From: Gautieria morchelliformis
Taxonomy: Eukaryota > Basidiomycota > Agaricomycetes > Gomphales > Gomphaceae
DNA length: 64,000 bases
NCBI GenBank assembly: GCA_015179125.1
Contig: WHVA01000462.1
Location: forward strand, 1-64,000
Direction of reading: 5' to 3'
Shown here in pieces: positions 22,901 through 34,000 of the stretch. Within the stretch, counting starts at the first letter, position 1; each line of letters begins with the position of its first letter. A program made the position numbers and the translations under genes. The notes beneath the pieces were generated by a model. That model did no database searches and was not told the origin of the DNA. It saw only the letters and a list, made by a program, of their open reading frames with translations.

Positions 22901-24541
22901 AAGAAGCACCATGTCTGGGACCTCGTGCCTCGCAACTCAGTCCCTATCGGAAAGCGGGTCATAAAGAGCAAAACCGTCTGCCATATCAAACGCGATGAGT
23001 CTGGCAGGATGGCCAAGCTTAAAGTCTGTATCGTTGTGAAAGGTTTCACTCAGATCGCTGGTCAGGACTACCACGATACTTTCTCGCCCGTCGCCCGCCT
23101 CGAATCATTTCGCGTCATACTCTCCATCGCCGCCACCCTCAACTGGGAATTACGACAACTCGATGTCAAAACTGCGTACCTCCACTCCAACCTCGATGAA
23201 GAAATATACATGGAGCAGGCCGAAGGGAGTATCATTGAAGGAATGGAAAATCATGTCTGTCGGTTACGAAAAGGGCTCTACGGACTTAAACAGTCAGGGC
23301 GTCAGTGGAACAAGACGCTAGACAAGGCGATGGTCTCACACGGCTTCACTCGTAACCTGGTCGACCACTGCGTATACAGCCGCTCAACCGAGCTCGGGAA
23401 TTCCGTCGTAGTAATACATACCGACGACATGGCCGCCGCTGCCAGCAGCAACGCCGAGCTCGACGCGATCGTACGTGACCTTCAATCTGACATAGATATC
23501 ACTCACCTGGGTGACATCTGCTGGATGCTCGGCATCAAGATCTCCCGCAACCGGAACATGAGAACTATATCCCTAAGCCAATCCGCGTATATTGAACGCA
23601 TCGTAAAACGTTTCAACCTCGAGACGGCCCACCCCGTGTGGACTCCGCTCAATACCGCTGCCAAAGATCTCTCCCCAGCCCAGTCACCTACGTCCCCCGA
23701 CGAGATCGCCGCAATGTCCAAAGTACCATACTGCGCCGCCATAGGATCCATGATGTACGCTTCCATGTGCACCCGTCCCGACATCACATTCTCTGTCAAT
23801 CGCCTCTCGCAATTTGCCATGAATCCCAGGGTGCCACACTGGAATGCTGTAAAACACGTCCTGACGTACCTGAACGCTACACGCACCTACCGCCTCACTC
23901 TCGGCGGTACCTTCCCACACATCTCCCTAACCAGCCCTGCCGACTCTGATTACGCCTCTGACACCGATAGCAGGAGATCTGTGTCAGGCTATGCATTCTT
24001 TCTCGGTGTCGGCGCTGTTACCTGGAGCTCCAAAAAGCAAACGTCCGTGACAACATCAAGCTGTGAGGCCGAATACTCATCAGCCTGTCACGCATCGAAG
24101 GAGGCTGTTTGGCTTCGGAACCTCCTAGAGCTCCTAGGTCACAAGCAAAACACCCCCACTCGCATCCAAAGCGATAACATGGGCACTGTATCCATCATTA
24201 AAGATCCCTCCTACCATGCACGATCAAAACATTTTGACGTCCAACACCACTACGTTCGTGAATGCGTCCACGAAGGGGACGTCGATTTCTATCATGTATC
24301 TACCTCTAACATGATCGCCGACATCCTCACAAAGGCCTTACCTAGACCCGCTCACGACAAACTGATGAAACTTCTCGGCATCCACTCGAACCCCTGGCCC
24401 TCCTCTCCACTCCCCTGTTCTCTTCCCTTCTCTCCTATTCCTTTCCTGCTGTTCCCGTCTTTACATCGAGGGGGGGTGTTGGAACTGCGATGTCATACGG
24501 TCCACATGGACCCACATACGTGTCGGCTTATCAGTTTCTAA
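19955..24541 (+). CDS. Copia Gag-Pol polyprotein, up to 1528 aa, intact
   Basis: One frame encodes all functions needed for retrotransposition. Gag (UBN2-like) is followed by the knuckle CSNCNKPGHSKEKC (about residue 256), protease LDSGASIH (about 376) and the integrase zinc region (WHKRLGH ... CEHCILGKQ, about 508-550). The integrase core has D, D and E (SDITGP 576, TDNGGEYTS 637, AENGVVERSH 668). Reverse transcriptase starts about 990 with DVKTAYL and HTDDM near 1158, and RNase H begins about 1330 (DSDYASD, SSCEAEY, SDNMGT). The usual tyrosine of the RT motif is histidine, but both aspartates remain. The more likely start is M42 (20,078, MSKLLLGGENYDSW). The last 65 nt overlap the 3' LTR. 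No stop or shift was seen. Confidence 0.93.
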   Translation: MQIRSENLRFLSLTHVATLFPHNGRRVFHYFLIPENWARPKMSKLLLGGENYDSWASEAKALLATSGLWKYIDKNDPFSSSPPDSLPSEKALWTAKNNTLIFTLQLMMDSSLHHVISNCATATDAWHRIHDSFSTLGPMHQVSLLKRALATRFSPGIDIDMTLLALEHIMKDMFAAGPIKEDDWMIMICLNALSHDFYTPIREQLEGLLTSTKDGISFDGLKARLRFEASKVCHANHATAAEEALAAVATRKPRVICSNCNKPGHSKEKCWRPSGGDEGGGPRARAKKENTALAAVTNVVGEPKCETANVAATRCPTTTSHPISFYQPDDHFYDTDWSLACTDKEATCSIDWITHRHDAAIPELVLASTDFVPHFLDSGASIHCTPCRSDFTKLSPIAPRPIKGMNGSIAQAVGMGDVTVKTLNGQSITLRKVLYVPDSAIKLISVGKLGDDDNYFSVFSKNQCRVYDQQKWEILRGTRTPGGLYYVPTPPSTQSYANIARAPASLETWHKRLGHVSYQSIISMAKKGMVSGMPTDLSSVPPTCEHCILGKQAKQLVPKVRVNERAGVILDTVYSDITGPEDVPAGGKVYVLNFIDDHSRHTWSYLLAKKSDTLTTFTNWLSLAERQANRPVRRFITDNGGEYTSKLYERYLHSHGIHHLTTAPYTSAENGVVERSHRTLMSRARSIRSDANLPPSLWGECMMTVVYLKNRTPTKALNDVTPYEAWTGHKPDLSHLREIGCRAFVLIQNQHVPKIYNRSTECVLVGYAQNLKAYRCYNRATGQIITSCNVSFIESQDAQPRPLHPGLVIGEEKMTCDDDDGDYEPVPSDIPAGEETRATTGEGAPHNQIEEIEADQATPHIQIEDIETGPNLPAHSDTVVLTDAPRRSPRTPQPSAAGAAMRNLPYTSRTERTVAEITSASTAACLARSAERNTNFETHFIEDMALAGIVHEEEDPTSFTEALKGPNGPIWQQGMDSELQSMKKHHVWDLVPRNSVPIGKRVIKSKTVCHIKRDESGRMAKLKVCIVVKGFTQIAGQDYHDTFSPVARLESFRVILSIAATLNWELRQLDVKTAYLHSNLDEEIYMEQAEGSIIEGMENHVCRLRKGLYGLKQSGRQWNKTLDKAMVSHGFTRNLVDHCVYSRSTELGNSVVVIHTDDMAAAASSNAELDAIVRDLQSDIDITHLGDICWMLGIKISRNRNMRTISLSQSAYIERIVKRFNLETAHPVWTPLNTAAKDLSPAQSPTSPDEIAAMSKVPYCAAIGSMMYASMCTRPDITFSVNRLSQFAMNPRVPHWNAVKHVLTYLNATRTYRLTLGGTFPHISLTSPADSDYASDTDSRRSVSGYAFFLGVGAVTWSSKKQTSVTTSSCEAEYSSACHASKEAVWLRNLLELLGHKQNTPTRIQSDNMGTVSIIKDPSYHARSKHFDVQHHYVRECVHEGDVDFYHVSTSNMIADILTKALPRPAHDKLMKLLGIHSNPWPSSPLPCSLPFSPIPFLLFPSLHRGGVLELRCHTVHMDPHTCRLISF

Positions 24542-24734
24542 CCCCGCCGTCCCTCCTTTCCTCAGTCGTTCATGTCCATCTGAACGCCTGAGGTAAGAAC
24601 ATCCTATTCCGAGTACCAGTCTACCTTACTTACGCCATATCACCTGCACTGTAGCTAATCAGAGTGCAGGTAACAATAAAACAGTCGTTCATGTCCATCT
24701 GAACGCCTGAGCTAATCAGAGTGCAGATTCAACA
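24477..24734 (+). repeat. 3' LTR of the intact Copia, 258 bp
   Basis: It begins TGTTGGAACTGCG and ends GATTCAACA; otherwise it reads the same as the 5' LTR. It is preceded by a guanine-rich tract and followed by TCGGG, the second copy of the target duplication. Confidence 0.95.
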
Positions 24735-27319
24735 TCGGGCGCAAAAAAATAATCAGCGACCCTCTGACCTCTGCGCAAACCGAGGGTCGCGTTGACTCAA
24801 CTTGCGCAGTAGGGGAGGTAAGAATCAATGCTTCTGCTCTCTTTTCTCTGAACTCTCTTGTAATTAGTTTGTCCTCGTCTCTTGTCCCGAACCAAAATTT
24901 TAAAGCATTAGTAGATTCCGGCTCTACCCATTGTTTCATAGAATCTGTCTTTGTCCGTAAATACACTCTCCAAACCCATTCCGTAGACCTGATCCCGCTC
25001 CATTTATTCGATGGTAGTACAAATTCGTTAATTACTGAAGCTATAGAGCTACCTATCAGTTTCCCTGATGGTCACACCCATTCCATAGACTTTTATGTCA
25101 CCCCCCTTGATTCGTCTGTTTTGGTAGTTCTCGGACACAACTGGCTCACCCGCTACAATCCGTTGATTGACTGGGTATTGGGCAGTATTACTTTTGAACT
25201 TCCCTTCCGGGCAGTCCTGTGGAACCCCTGCCGGCTTCGGCTCGCGCCGCAATGGCTGAGCCACCCCCGAGTCTGGAGGCCCCTCAGGTTACCCTCCTTA
25301 ACGCTTTGGCATTCTACCATGCCTGCAAGTTAGAGGGCTCCCAGTGCTTCCAGCTAAACCTGGCGATGCCCGAGAATGGGGCTTCAGCCCGCTCGGCTTC
25401 TGCAAAACCCGAACCCGTGGACTTCAAGGATGTCCCGCCGGAGTATCACGACTTCGCGGATGTGTTCAGCAAGTCCAAAGCTGATACCTTGGCTCCACAC
25501 TGACCCTACGATCTCAAGATCACTCTGGAGGACGGCGCCACACCCCCTCAACCTCCGTTATATTCACTCTCTACCTTGGAGCTTGCCATGCTCTGGGCGT
25601 TTATAGATGAGCATCTGAATATGGGTTACATTCGGCCCACTCGGTCTTCGCACGGAGCCCCCATCCTCTTTGTCAAAAATAAGAGCAGTGAACTTCGGCT
25701 TTGCGTCGATTTCCGAGCACTCAACAAGATTATGAAGAAAGATCGCTATCCACTTCCGTTGATTACCGACTTGTTGGATGCACCCCGAAAGGCTTGGATC
25801 TATACGAAAATCGACCTTCGGCATGCATTCCATCTCGTCCGAGTCGCCGAAGGCGACAAGTGGAAAACAGCTTTCTGGACCTGGTATGGCTCTTTTGAAT
25901 GGCTGGTCATGCCATTCAGCCTGACCAATGGTCCTGCGGTTTTTCAACGTTTCATGAATGACGTCTTTGGAGATATGCTTGATGTATGCATTGTCATGTA
26001 CCTTGACGACATACTCATCTACTCCGACAACCCGGTCAAACACAGGGAACACGTCTGTGAAGTATTGCGGCGTCTTCGGAAACACGGCCTCTACGCCAAA
26101 CCCGATAAACGTGAATGGCACCGTGATTCCGTGGAATTCCTCGGTTATATGCTCTCTACCGATGGATTTACCATGTCCGAAGACAAAGTCCAGACAATCC
26201 ACGATTGGCCCGAACCCCGGAAGGTAAAAGACATACAGTCCTTCCTCGGCTTTGCCAATTTTTACTGCCGCTTCATCTTCAATTATTCCGACATCACTGA
26301 TCCCCTCACTTGGCTTACCCGTAAAGGTGTCAAGATTGGCTTTTAGGTGTTAATATCGTGTATTAGTGAACACAGCGAATGCCCGAATAACTTGTGCGAA
26401 TAAGTGTGCCATTCGGCGAATAGGTGAACCAATAAATGTTCACAGGATAAGAGGGCTGCCCGATCAGAGCTCGCCCTATCTACAGTCATAGTGAAATAGC
26501 CCGTGGCACTTGACGATGTAACGTGCAAGGTGTCACCGAAGGGTTGTCTAAGTAGCAACAATCCCTTCGCCGGCGAAGGTGCTCCTTCGGAGCCCTTCGC
26601 TGACAGCACAGAAGATATTTCGAAGGCTAAGGTAATGAAGATGAAGTATGAGAACTCACCAGTGATGCCTAAGTCCTCTTCTGGTCGAAGATAGAAATCT
26701 ACAGGAGAAGGCTCAAGACGATAGTCACAGCAAGGTCAAGTTTGCACAAGATGGATGTATGATAATTGAACTAGAGAATATACATGCGAACGTAAACTAC
26801 TTATATCGAATGCTCATGTGGTAACAGTGAATAGGAAAGAGGCCGTCATGAGTCAGGGTTGGATAGGGGTGCGCAGTCATGATTACAGATAGATGGATTA
26901 AACATACAATAGAGCGAAAGAAGGGTGCGAACATGAAACAACAGAGAGGAAAGGGGGCGAAGGCACCTATGTACGGAAATATGCCTTGGGACCTGCATAT
27001 ACACCACCCTGCACGGACTCTTCATCTGCTGGGTTGATCCCACACGGCCTACGGGTAGGACGTCCCGCGAATGCATCCCGACCATATGAACACCTAAAGG
27101 GGGTTGGATCGAGAAGATGATGGGGCTAGTGATGAACCATCACGCCGGGTAAATGGTATCGATCGTATTTGATGGCATTCCTGCTGGCGAAATGTGCGAG
27201 CAGTGAATAGCGGTTCGGAGAATGGGGCAAACAGCGAATGGAGCGAACGTAGAGGAAGAGTGGTCGAAGGGTGGGGTGAACTCTGGCGAAGATGCTAGGG
27301 AGTGACGAGGGGGAATGTA

Positions 27320-27817
27320 TGTAGAGGACAGGAATTATAGGCAGTAGGTATGGACTTGTTATTCAAAAGAATAGACTAGAAATCAATTCACTCTCTCAGT
27401 GAATTTAGTGGTCACTATAAATATATTATACACTACCTAGAAATCAATTCACTACAGAGCATTTCTAGGTCAATAAATGCAAAGACTACTAGACTAATTT
27501 ACTTGCCTCTCTCAGTGAATTTAGTGGTCACTGAGAGAGGGGGAAATGTGTTCCACTGCGCATGTACTACTACCCGGCCCTTTAGCGCCCAAGAGCTCGC
27601 GCGTCGAAGTCATTTCAGACTCCGCTGGGTGCAGCCGCTTGTGAAAGTAGGAATAACAAGATGAAATAGAGAGATAAGGAATGAGTGGAAAATTTCGAAA
27701 ATAACCAGAGAAATGGATGCATAATACAAGAACAATGTGAGAAGAAATTGGAAGGCCACACAACAAATTGGATATATTATGCTTGATTTTGGTGCAGGAG
27801 CATAAATGCACCCAACA
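27320..27817 (-). repeat. Solo LTR, family D, 498 bp, nested in the A-type LTR
   Basis: ATGTA occurs at 27,315-27,319 and 27,818-27,822. Read on the minus strand it starts TGTTGGGTGCATTTATGC. From about 27,550 to 27,817 it closely matches 32,930-33,172; the other end (TGTAGAGGACAGG on plus) is more diverged. It contains two copies of a palindromic block. Confidence 0.88.
27506..27540. repeat. Perfect 13-bp hairpin inside the D-type LTR
   Basis: CCTCTCTCAGTGA and TCACTGAGAGAGG are exact reverse complements around a 9-nt loop. A half copy (CTCTCTCAGTGAATTTAGTGG) lies at 27,391-27,411. The equivalent block in the other D copy (about 32,866-32,896) has a 10-bp stem. Confidence 0.85.
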
Positions 27818-28996
27818 ATGTAGAGGCAGCGGGGTAAGGGAAATAGACAGGTCATGACAAAAGGCACCCCATGGGCATTTACCGAAGAATGCCGAAAGTC
27901 CTTCGACTACCTCAAGGAGGCTTTTACTTTGGCTCCGATCCTGTCACACTGGGTTCCCGACCGACCTATGGTTGTGGAAACTGATGCCTCGGATTATGCC
28001 CTCGGCGTGATCCTGTCTCTGTTCGATGACCCAGGCGAACTACATCCCATCGCCTTCCACTCTCGGACATGTTCTGGTGCCGAACTAAATTACGATGTCC
28101 ACGATAAAGAGCTACTGGCAATCTTTGAAGCATTTCAATGTTGGAGACATTACTTGGAGGGCTCTGGCTCCCCTATCGATGTTGTCACTGATCACAAAAA
28201 CTTGGAGTATTTTTCCACCACTAAGTTGCTAACCTGACGACAAGCCTGCTGGTCCGAGTTCCTCTCCCAATTTAACCTCATTATTTGGTTCCGTCCCAGA
28301 AAGCTCGGTACAAAACCCGACGCTCTAACTAGACAATGGGATGTCTACCTTAAAGAGGGAGGTAATGACTACGGCTCAGTCAATCCGCAAAACTTCTGAC
28401 CGATTTTCACAAATCAACAACTATTGGAATCACTCCGGGCAACTTATCTGCTTGCACCCATCCTCCAAGAAAGCACTATGATGGGCTCCAAGAAGCTTCA
28501 TGCTGACATCTTAGCCAATCTGGCATCTGACCCCGTTGCCTGCCTGCACCTCGGTGATTGTTCCGACCCAAGATGGATGCAAACCGACGATGGCTTTCTA
28601 TGCCATGACGGCCACATATACGTTCCCGATGCTGATGATCTCCGGCTCCAAGTACTCCAGTATAAACATGACCACATACTCTCGGGTCATTTCGGCCAAA
28701 ACAAGACCCTTGCTCTGATCTGCCAGGAATACACCTGGCCCGCAATTCAGTCTTTCGTCATCGACTTCTGCAAGTCTTGCACCACTTGCTCCTGTTCGAA
28801 GTCCCAGCGTCACCGGCCCTATGGCACCCTCAAGCAGCTCCCGATGCCCGAGCAGCCTTGGAATTCCATCTCCATGGATTTCATTGAGCAGTTGCCGGCA
28901 TCCTTGGGATTCACTGCGATCCTCATGGTAGTCTGCCGCTTAACCAAGCAGAGCATCTTCATTCTGATGTACGACACGATCGCTTCCGCCGACCTA

Positions 28997-29829
28997 AGAT
29001 AGAAGTCGTTTAAATGCGGCACCTTTACGTAAGCTCAGGACCATCTGACAGTGAGCTCAATAAAACTGGAAGGCGGAATTTTTTTGCCAAGCTGCTTCCT
29101 AGAGTCTCTTTGGGTTATGCATAGCTACAACTTCTAGGAGAGACTTGGGAAATATCTATATTATTGGAGGAGATATATGATGTTCTAAGTGTGACACAAG
29201 AAAAATTCCAAATTATTTTTTCGATGTCTTAGAGTGATTCTACGCAATGTCAGTATTTGGACCGCCAGAATTTGGCGGTCACATGATGGGTCACGTGACA
29301 TATTTGTCAGCTGTGGCTCGAAGGAAAAACATTGTGCTGCCACTCCAAGGCCCTTCCTACCCATCATAATAGTATATTTGCACAGTCTGAGCCATGGACA
29401 TGGGATGAAAATTTAAAAATAAGGCTTCTTGACTCCACAATCTCAAATCTGCATGTCCAAGGCCACCGAAGGCTGCGAAGGCTGCCATCACGGTTGCAGA
29501 TGATTCAGAGGATTCAGATGATGAGTACATACTTTACATCAAGGAGCACACTTCACTTGCAGCTGAAGGAGGGGATGCTGCTTCTGGACAGCTTTCAGGC
29601 TTAGAGATTATATTATTGCATGGCATTCCACAGCTATCGTATTTCACTTCCAAAAATTATATCCTAGTTTGGCAAGGCACTATAAAAAGAGAGTCTATTT
29701 AGTCTGGTTCACTGAAATGCTGTCTCAACTAAGGTTTTTTTTGTTTTTTCACCAAATCGAAGATTTGGCGCATCACGTGATATAGGCACCCACTTACATA
29801 AAGGTGTTGCATTTAAGTGACTTCTATCT
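28997..29829. mobile_element. Non-autonomous TIR DNA transposon, 833 bp, TA duplication
   Basis: The left end AGATAGAAGTCGTTTAAATG pairs with the right end read in reverse (AGATAGAAGTCACTTAAATG). Similarity continues through CACCTTTA(C/T)GTAAG, giving about 38 bp of imperfect inverted repeat. TA flanks both sides (28,995-28,996 and 29,830-29,831), and removal restores ASADLAHLF in the G1 integrase. Inside I find no transposase; one frame near 29,455-29,600 has an acidic ADDSEDSDDEYILYIKEH. A GACCGCCA/TGGCGGTC hairpin lies near 29,259-29,280. A Tc1/mariner-type mobiliser is inferred from the TA site. Confidence 0.85.
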
Positions 29830-31026
29830 TAGCCCACCTGTTTGTCTTGCATGTATTCTCGAAGCACGGTGTCCCAAGCCATGTGACATCGGACCGAGGT
29901 TCGGAATTCGTATCCCACTTCTTCCGTTCCCTCGGCAAAGCTCTTGACATGAACTTGCACTTTACCTCCAGATATCACCCCAAAGGCGATGGTCAAACCG
30001 AACGTGTAAATCAAACTCTCGAACAATATCTCCGGGTATATTGCAACTATCAACAAGACAATTGGTCCGAGTTGCTCCCGCTTGCCGAGTTTGCATACAA
30101 TAATGCTCCCAGCACCACTACCGGCATTTTGCTGTTCTTTGCCAACAAAGGCTACAATCCGAACTTGACAGTTCACCCTGAAAGGGACCTTGCTTCCTCT
30201 TGGGCCTGAGACTTCGCAGTCGACCTTGACCAGCTTCACGCTGCCTTGAAAGAGCAAATCAAATCTGCTCAATCTTGGTACCAGGTCTTGGCTGATGCAC
30301 GTTGTGCCCCCGCCCCTGAATTTGCGATCGGCTCCTTAGCGTTTGTAAAAGTGCAGTTCTTCCAGACAACCTGGCCCTCGAAGAAGCTGGCTGAAAAGTA
30401 CCTCAGCCCCTTCGAGATAATTGCCCAGGCCGGATCCTGAGCTTACATCCTACGGCTTCCAGACAGCCTTCGGGCAGTCCATTCAGTCTTCCATGTCTCA
30501 ATGCTTGAACCCGCGACCCTGAACACTATCCTGAATCGGATTCAGTCTCCGCCGCCTCCAGTCGAGATTGACAGCAAGACAAAGTACGAGATTTCCGAGA
30601 TCCTTGACTCCAAGATCGACTGGCGCCGCAGACCTTGTAACCACCTATACCTTGTCCGATGGGCTGGTTATGAAGGTACTGATGAGGAAACATCATGGGT
30701 CCTCGCGACCGAGCTCAGCCATGCATCCAAGATTGTGACTGACTTCCACTCGACCTACCCTGCCAAGCCTGGACCATGGGTTCCTTGAACCCAAGCTTCA
30801 GCTCCACAGTTTCTCTTCACTCATTATATGGTCACTTTCTTAGTTAGACACAAAAACACTCTTTTTTGCTGTTTTTATCTCGGCTGTTTTGCCGAATAGC
30901 TACGCTTGTAGTTCTCAGCCCCTCTCTCTTTTGGCATCTGTTCCCTCATTCTCCCTGTTCATCTTCTCACTCCCGTTTCTGTTTCCGTTTCCGATCCCAA
31001 AACAAAAATCCAAAAACATCAGTAAA

Positions 31027-34000
31027 CTAATCATCCCCCATAGTCGCATCCCCATCTGCATCTATTCTGTCATTGTTCCCCGATTCTGCGTCCGAACCCC
31101 CGTTTCTCGTATTATCCGCATCCCCCTCTCCGCTTTCCAACCTTGAACCCATACCCGTCTCCGCTCTTTCCTCTTCCTTATCCTCTTTCTCTTTTCCCTT
31201 TTCCCCGTTTCCCAAACTCGATCCCCCCACGAACCCGAACCCTTCCCAATCTGCACCCGAACCCAAACCCCACACCCCAGCTTCTTCAGCTGCACCTGTC
31301 CACCACTGAACCCGCTTGCAGAGTCGTGATTTTTGCCGATGAGTTCTCTCGGCAAACTCCAGTATTCCCTGGAGCATATCGTGCATGTGCTCGAAGAGCA
31401 CATTCTGCTGAGCGAGGAGCTCCCGAATGGCCGCCGAGGCCTGATCTCCCGAGAGACCCATTAATTTGGGCTGCCCGGCCTCGGTAGGTAGTCTCGATCC
31501 CGTTCTGGATCCTGATCCCGAAGGACCCGCCTTGATCTCAACCGACGGCTTGACTCCTGTTGGCTTCACTGGCGTCGACCTCGGCGTTTTGACTGCTGGC
31601 ACCTCGGTTCCGGCCCTGGCCCTACGCTTATGCTTTCCCTCAGTAAAGCAGCAATGGACCTTGTGCATATTGCAGTCCCAACACACCATATTAGTCCTCT
31701 GTATGCAAGGGACTTTTCGCCTAAAGCAGTTGTCGCAAGGGAATTCCTAAAAAACAAGTCAGATCCCGAGCCGAGCCATAATGGAATACTCACTTCTTCC
31801 TCTTCTGACCCCTCCTCTGTCACTTTCCGCTTCTTTGCCCCTGTTGCTTTCAGCTTCATCTTTGCCTGGTTCCGATCCCAAGCCTGCATAGACATAAGGA
31901 TCCAAGCCTTCGCAACTGCTGAATCCATGACCACTAGTTCAGGCGATGGAATACGGATCTCTTGACTGACTGTGGCTTGCCGCTCCCAAAACTCCTTAAT
32001 CATATCGTCAAGACGTTTTTTTAAATGTGCACGGGTAGCTACCTCAGCATTCCTTGCCTCCTCCTCTTGGGCCTTCTTCTCGGCCTCCCGAGCCTCTTCT
32101 TCGGCTTCCCGGGCCTTGCGCTCCTCTTCCTTGGCCTCCACTTTGCGTTGCCATTTGTCATGACACGTTTATCTCCCATACTTAGAAGCTCAGTTTTCCT
32201 ATTTCCTCACCCCACCTTCGCGTTCGTTCCGATCACCATTGTTATGTTTGGCCCCCAACTCTCGCTGTTTGCGCCAACTACCATAGCCGCGCCGTCAAAC
32301 GCACTATCGACGTGCTGGGACTGACTCGGCAGTCATCACTGGGCCTATCACCTCCTCTGCTCGACCCTCTTCTGATGGTGTCCGAATAGTTGGGTTGTCA
32401 TGACCTGTGCATTTCCTGCACCTTGGTATCCCCATTTTCCCTTTCGCTACTCCTCCTCAGTGTTTGCTCGGCTTCGCCCTCCACCTCGACCTCTCCTCCC
32501 CTATGTCACCTCTGTTCGCCCTTCCTTGCATTTCGTCAAACGGCTATTCACTGCTCGCATCATTCACCAGCAGGCACACCATCAAAAACGATCGATACCA
32601 TTCACCTGGCATGATGGTCCATCATTAACCCCATCGTCTTCTTAAATCCAACCCCATTAGGCGTTCGTATGGTCAAAGCATGTTCGAAGTGTTAGCAACT
32701 AGGGGCTATGGCAGGGAAGGTTCGGTAGAGTTCTTAGAAAGCTAGAATCAAATATACTCTCTCAGTGAATTTATTGTCACTGATGTATTAATACAGTACC
32801 TAGAATCAAATATACTACATGATTTTCAGTCAACATGCTATGTAAATATGAAGAATACTACTCGCCTCTCTCAGTGAATTTATTGTCACTGAGAGTGTAA
32901 TCCTGTCTCAGAAGGCATATACTTGCACCCGGCCCTTTAGCGCCCAAGGGCTCGCGCGTCGAAGTCATTTCAAACTCCGCTGGGTGCAGCCGCCTGTGAA
33001 AGTAGAAATAACAGAATGAAATGGAGAGATAGAGAGTGACTAGAAAATTTCGAAAATAAGCAGAGAAATGGATGCATGGTACAAGAACAGTATGAGAAAA
33101 TATTGAAACACCACACAATAAATTGAATATATTATGCTTGATTTTGGTGCAGGAGCATAAATGCACCCAACACGAAGGACATCCCCTCCATAGGCCGTGC
33201 GGAATCAACCCAGTAGGCCAAGAGTCCGTGCAGGATAGCATGTATGCAGGTCCCAAGACATGGCTTTGTCCATAAATGCCTTCGCCACCTCTACTCTCCG
33301 TCGTTTCATGTTCTCCCTCTTCTTACATTCTATTGTATGTTTATTTCATCTATGTTGTATCATGGCTGCGCACCCCTATCCAACCCTGGTTTGTGACGGC
33401 CTCTTTCCTATTTGCTGATACCTTACGAGCATTCGACATAAGTAGTTTACATTTGCATGTATATTCCCCAGTTCAATTATCATACGTCGTCCATCTTGTG
33501 CAAACTTGACCTCGCTGTGATCATCGTCTTGAGCCTTTCCTTGAAGATCTCTATCTTCGACCAGCCAAGGACTTAGGCATCACTGGTGAGTTCTCATACT
33601 TCATCTTCGTTACCTTAGCCTTCGAACTACTTTCTGTGCTGTTGGCGAAGGGCTCTGAAGGAGCACCTTCGCCAGCAAAGGGACTGTCAAAACTTAGACA
33701 GCCCTTCCGCGATATCTTGCACGTTATGTCGTCAAGTGCTGCGAGCTATTTCGCTACGACTGTAGATAGGACGAGCCCCGTTTGGGCAACCCTCTTGTTT
33801 CGTGAACATTCATCGGTTCACTTATTTGCCGAACGGCATACTTATTCGCACAAGTTATTCGGGCATTCGCTGTGTTCACTAATACACGATATTAACGTCT
33901 AAAAACCAATCTTGACACCATTCCCATTCCTCCTTGGCTTCTTTCGCCTTCCGTTCCTGGTCCTCCTTCCTCTTTTTCTCCGCCATGTCCTTGCGCTCCT

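Larger units (their letters stand above)
19649..24734 (+). mobile_element. Complete, apparently young Ty1/copia element, 5,086 bp
   Basis: LTR (19,649-19,906), primer-binding-like GGTTATGGGCC at 19,907, a single open polyprotein, a G-run polypurine tract (GAGGGGGGG ending at 24,476) and LTR (24,477-24,734). TCGGG at 19,644-19,648 is repeated at 24,735-24,739. The two 258-bp LTRs differ at one position that I can see (the sixth base, A versus G). Intact ORF, intact ends and near-identical LTRs indicate recent insertion. Confidence 0.95.
19051..24752 (+). pseudogene. G1 gag C-terminal part with CCHC knuckle, split by the Copia
   Basis: The frame begins abruptly at SKATWFFVDFYRLASMLQ, homologous to KASRFFIDFARASTRTQ of G2 gag. 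A TGA at 19,154-19,156 stands where G2 has arginine (KRIKDD). The tail carries KDGKLMPEECQHRMDNN and the knuckle CLVCVQSGHRAKDC (about 19,527-19,568). The Copia splits SASG just before the end; after it the frame gives GAKK and the stop at 24,750-24,752, matching the ITEVKK-stop of G2. Gag lacks its first half. A few further shifts occur around 19,270-19,390. Confidence 0.8.
26328..27859 (+). repeat. Solo LTR, family A, in G1 pol; contains a D-type LTR
   Basis: AAAGG at 26,323-26,327 recurs at 27,860-27,864. The insert starts TGTCAAGATTGG and ends GGTCATGACA. Removing it restores TRKGTPW of RT. Without the nested 498-bp LTR and its duplication it is 1,029 bp, about 240 bp shorter than the copy at 32,156, because it ends at the internal TCATGACA instead of the terminal one. 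Confidence 0.92.
24815..30788 (+). pseudogene. G1 pol: protease, RT, RNase H, integrase, chromodomain; five TGA stops and two inserts
   Basis: Protease VDSGSTHCFIES lies near 24,912-24,947 and LGHNWLTRYNP near 25,130. RT has DFRALNKI, MYLDDILIYS (about 25,996) and FLGFANFYCRF. After the A-type LTR the frame resumes with KGTPWAFTEECRKS (27,863), then RNase H (ETDASDYALG). Next come the integrase zinc region and SMDFIEQLP. After the TIR element follow LAHLFVLHVFSKHGVPSH, DRGSEF and GDGQTERVNQ. A chromodomain ends the protein (LYLVRWAGYEGTDEETSW). TGA stops lie at 25,501, 28,235, 28,397, 30,207 and 30,438, all preceded by C; where the G2 homologue aligns clearly (28,235, 28,397, 30,207) it has arginine. 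No frameshift was noticed. Both inserts excise in frame. Confidence 0.88.

Noticed and set aside
20545..23920. Long antisense ORFs across the Copia polyprotein
   Set aside because: They mirror the GC-rich coding frame of an intact polyprotein and show no domain of their own, unlike the spliced antisense ORFs of G1 and G2.
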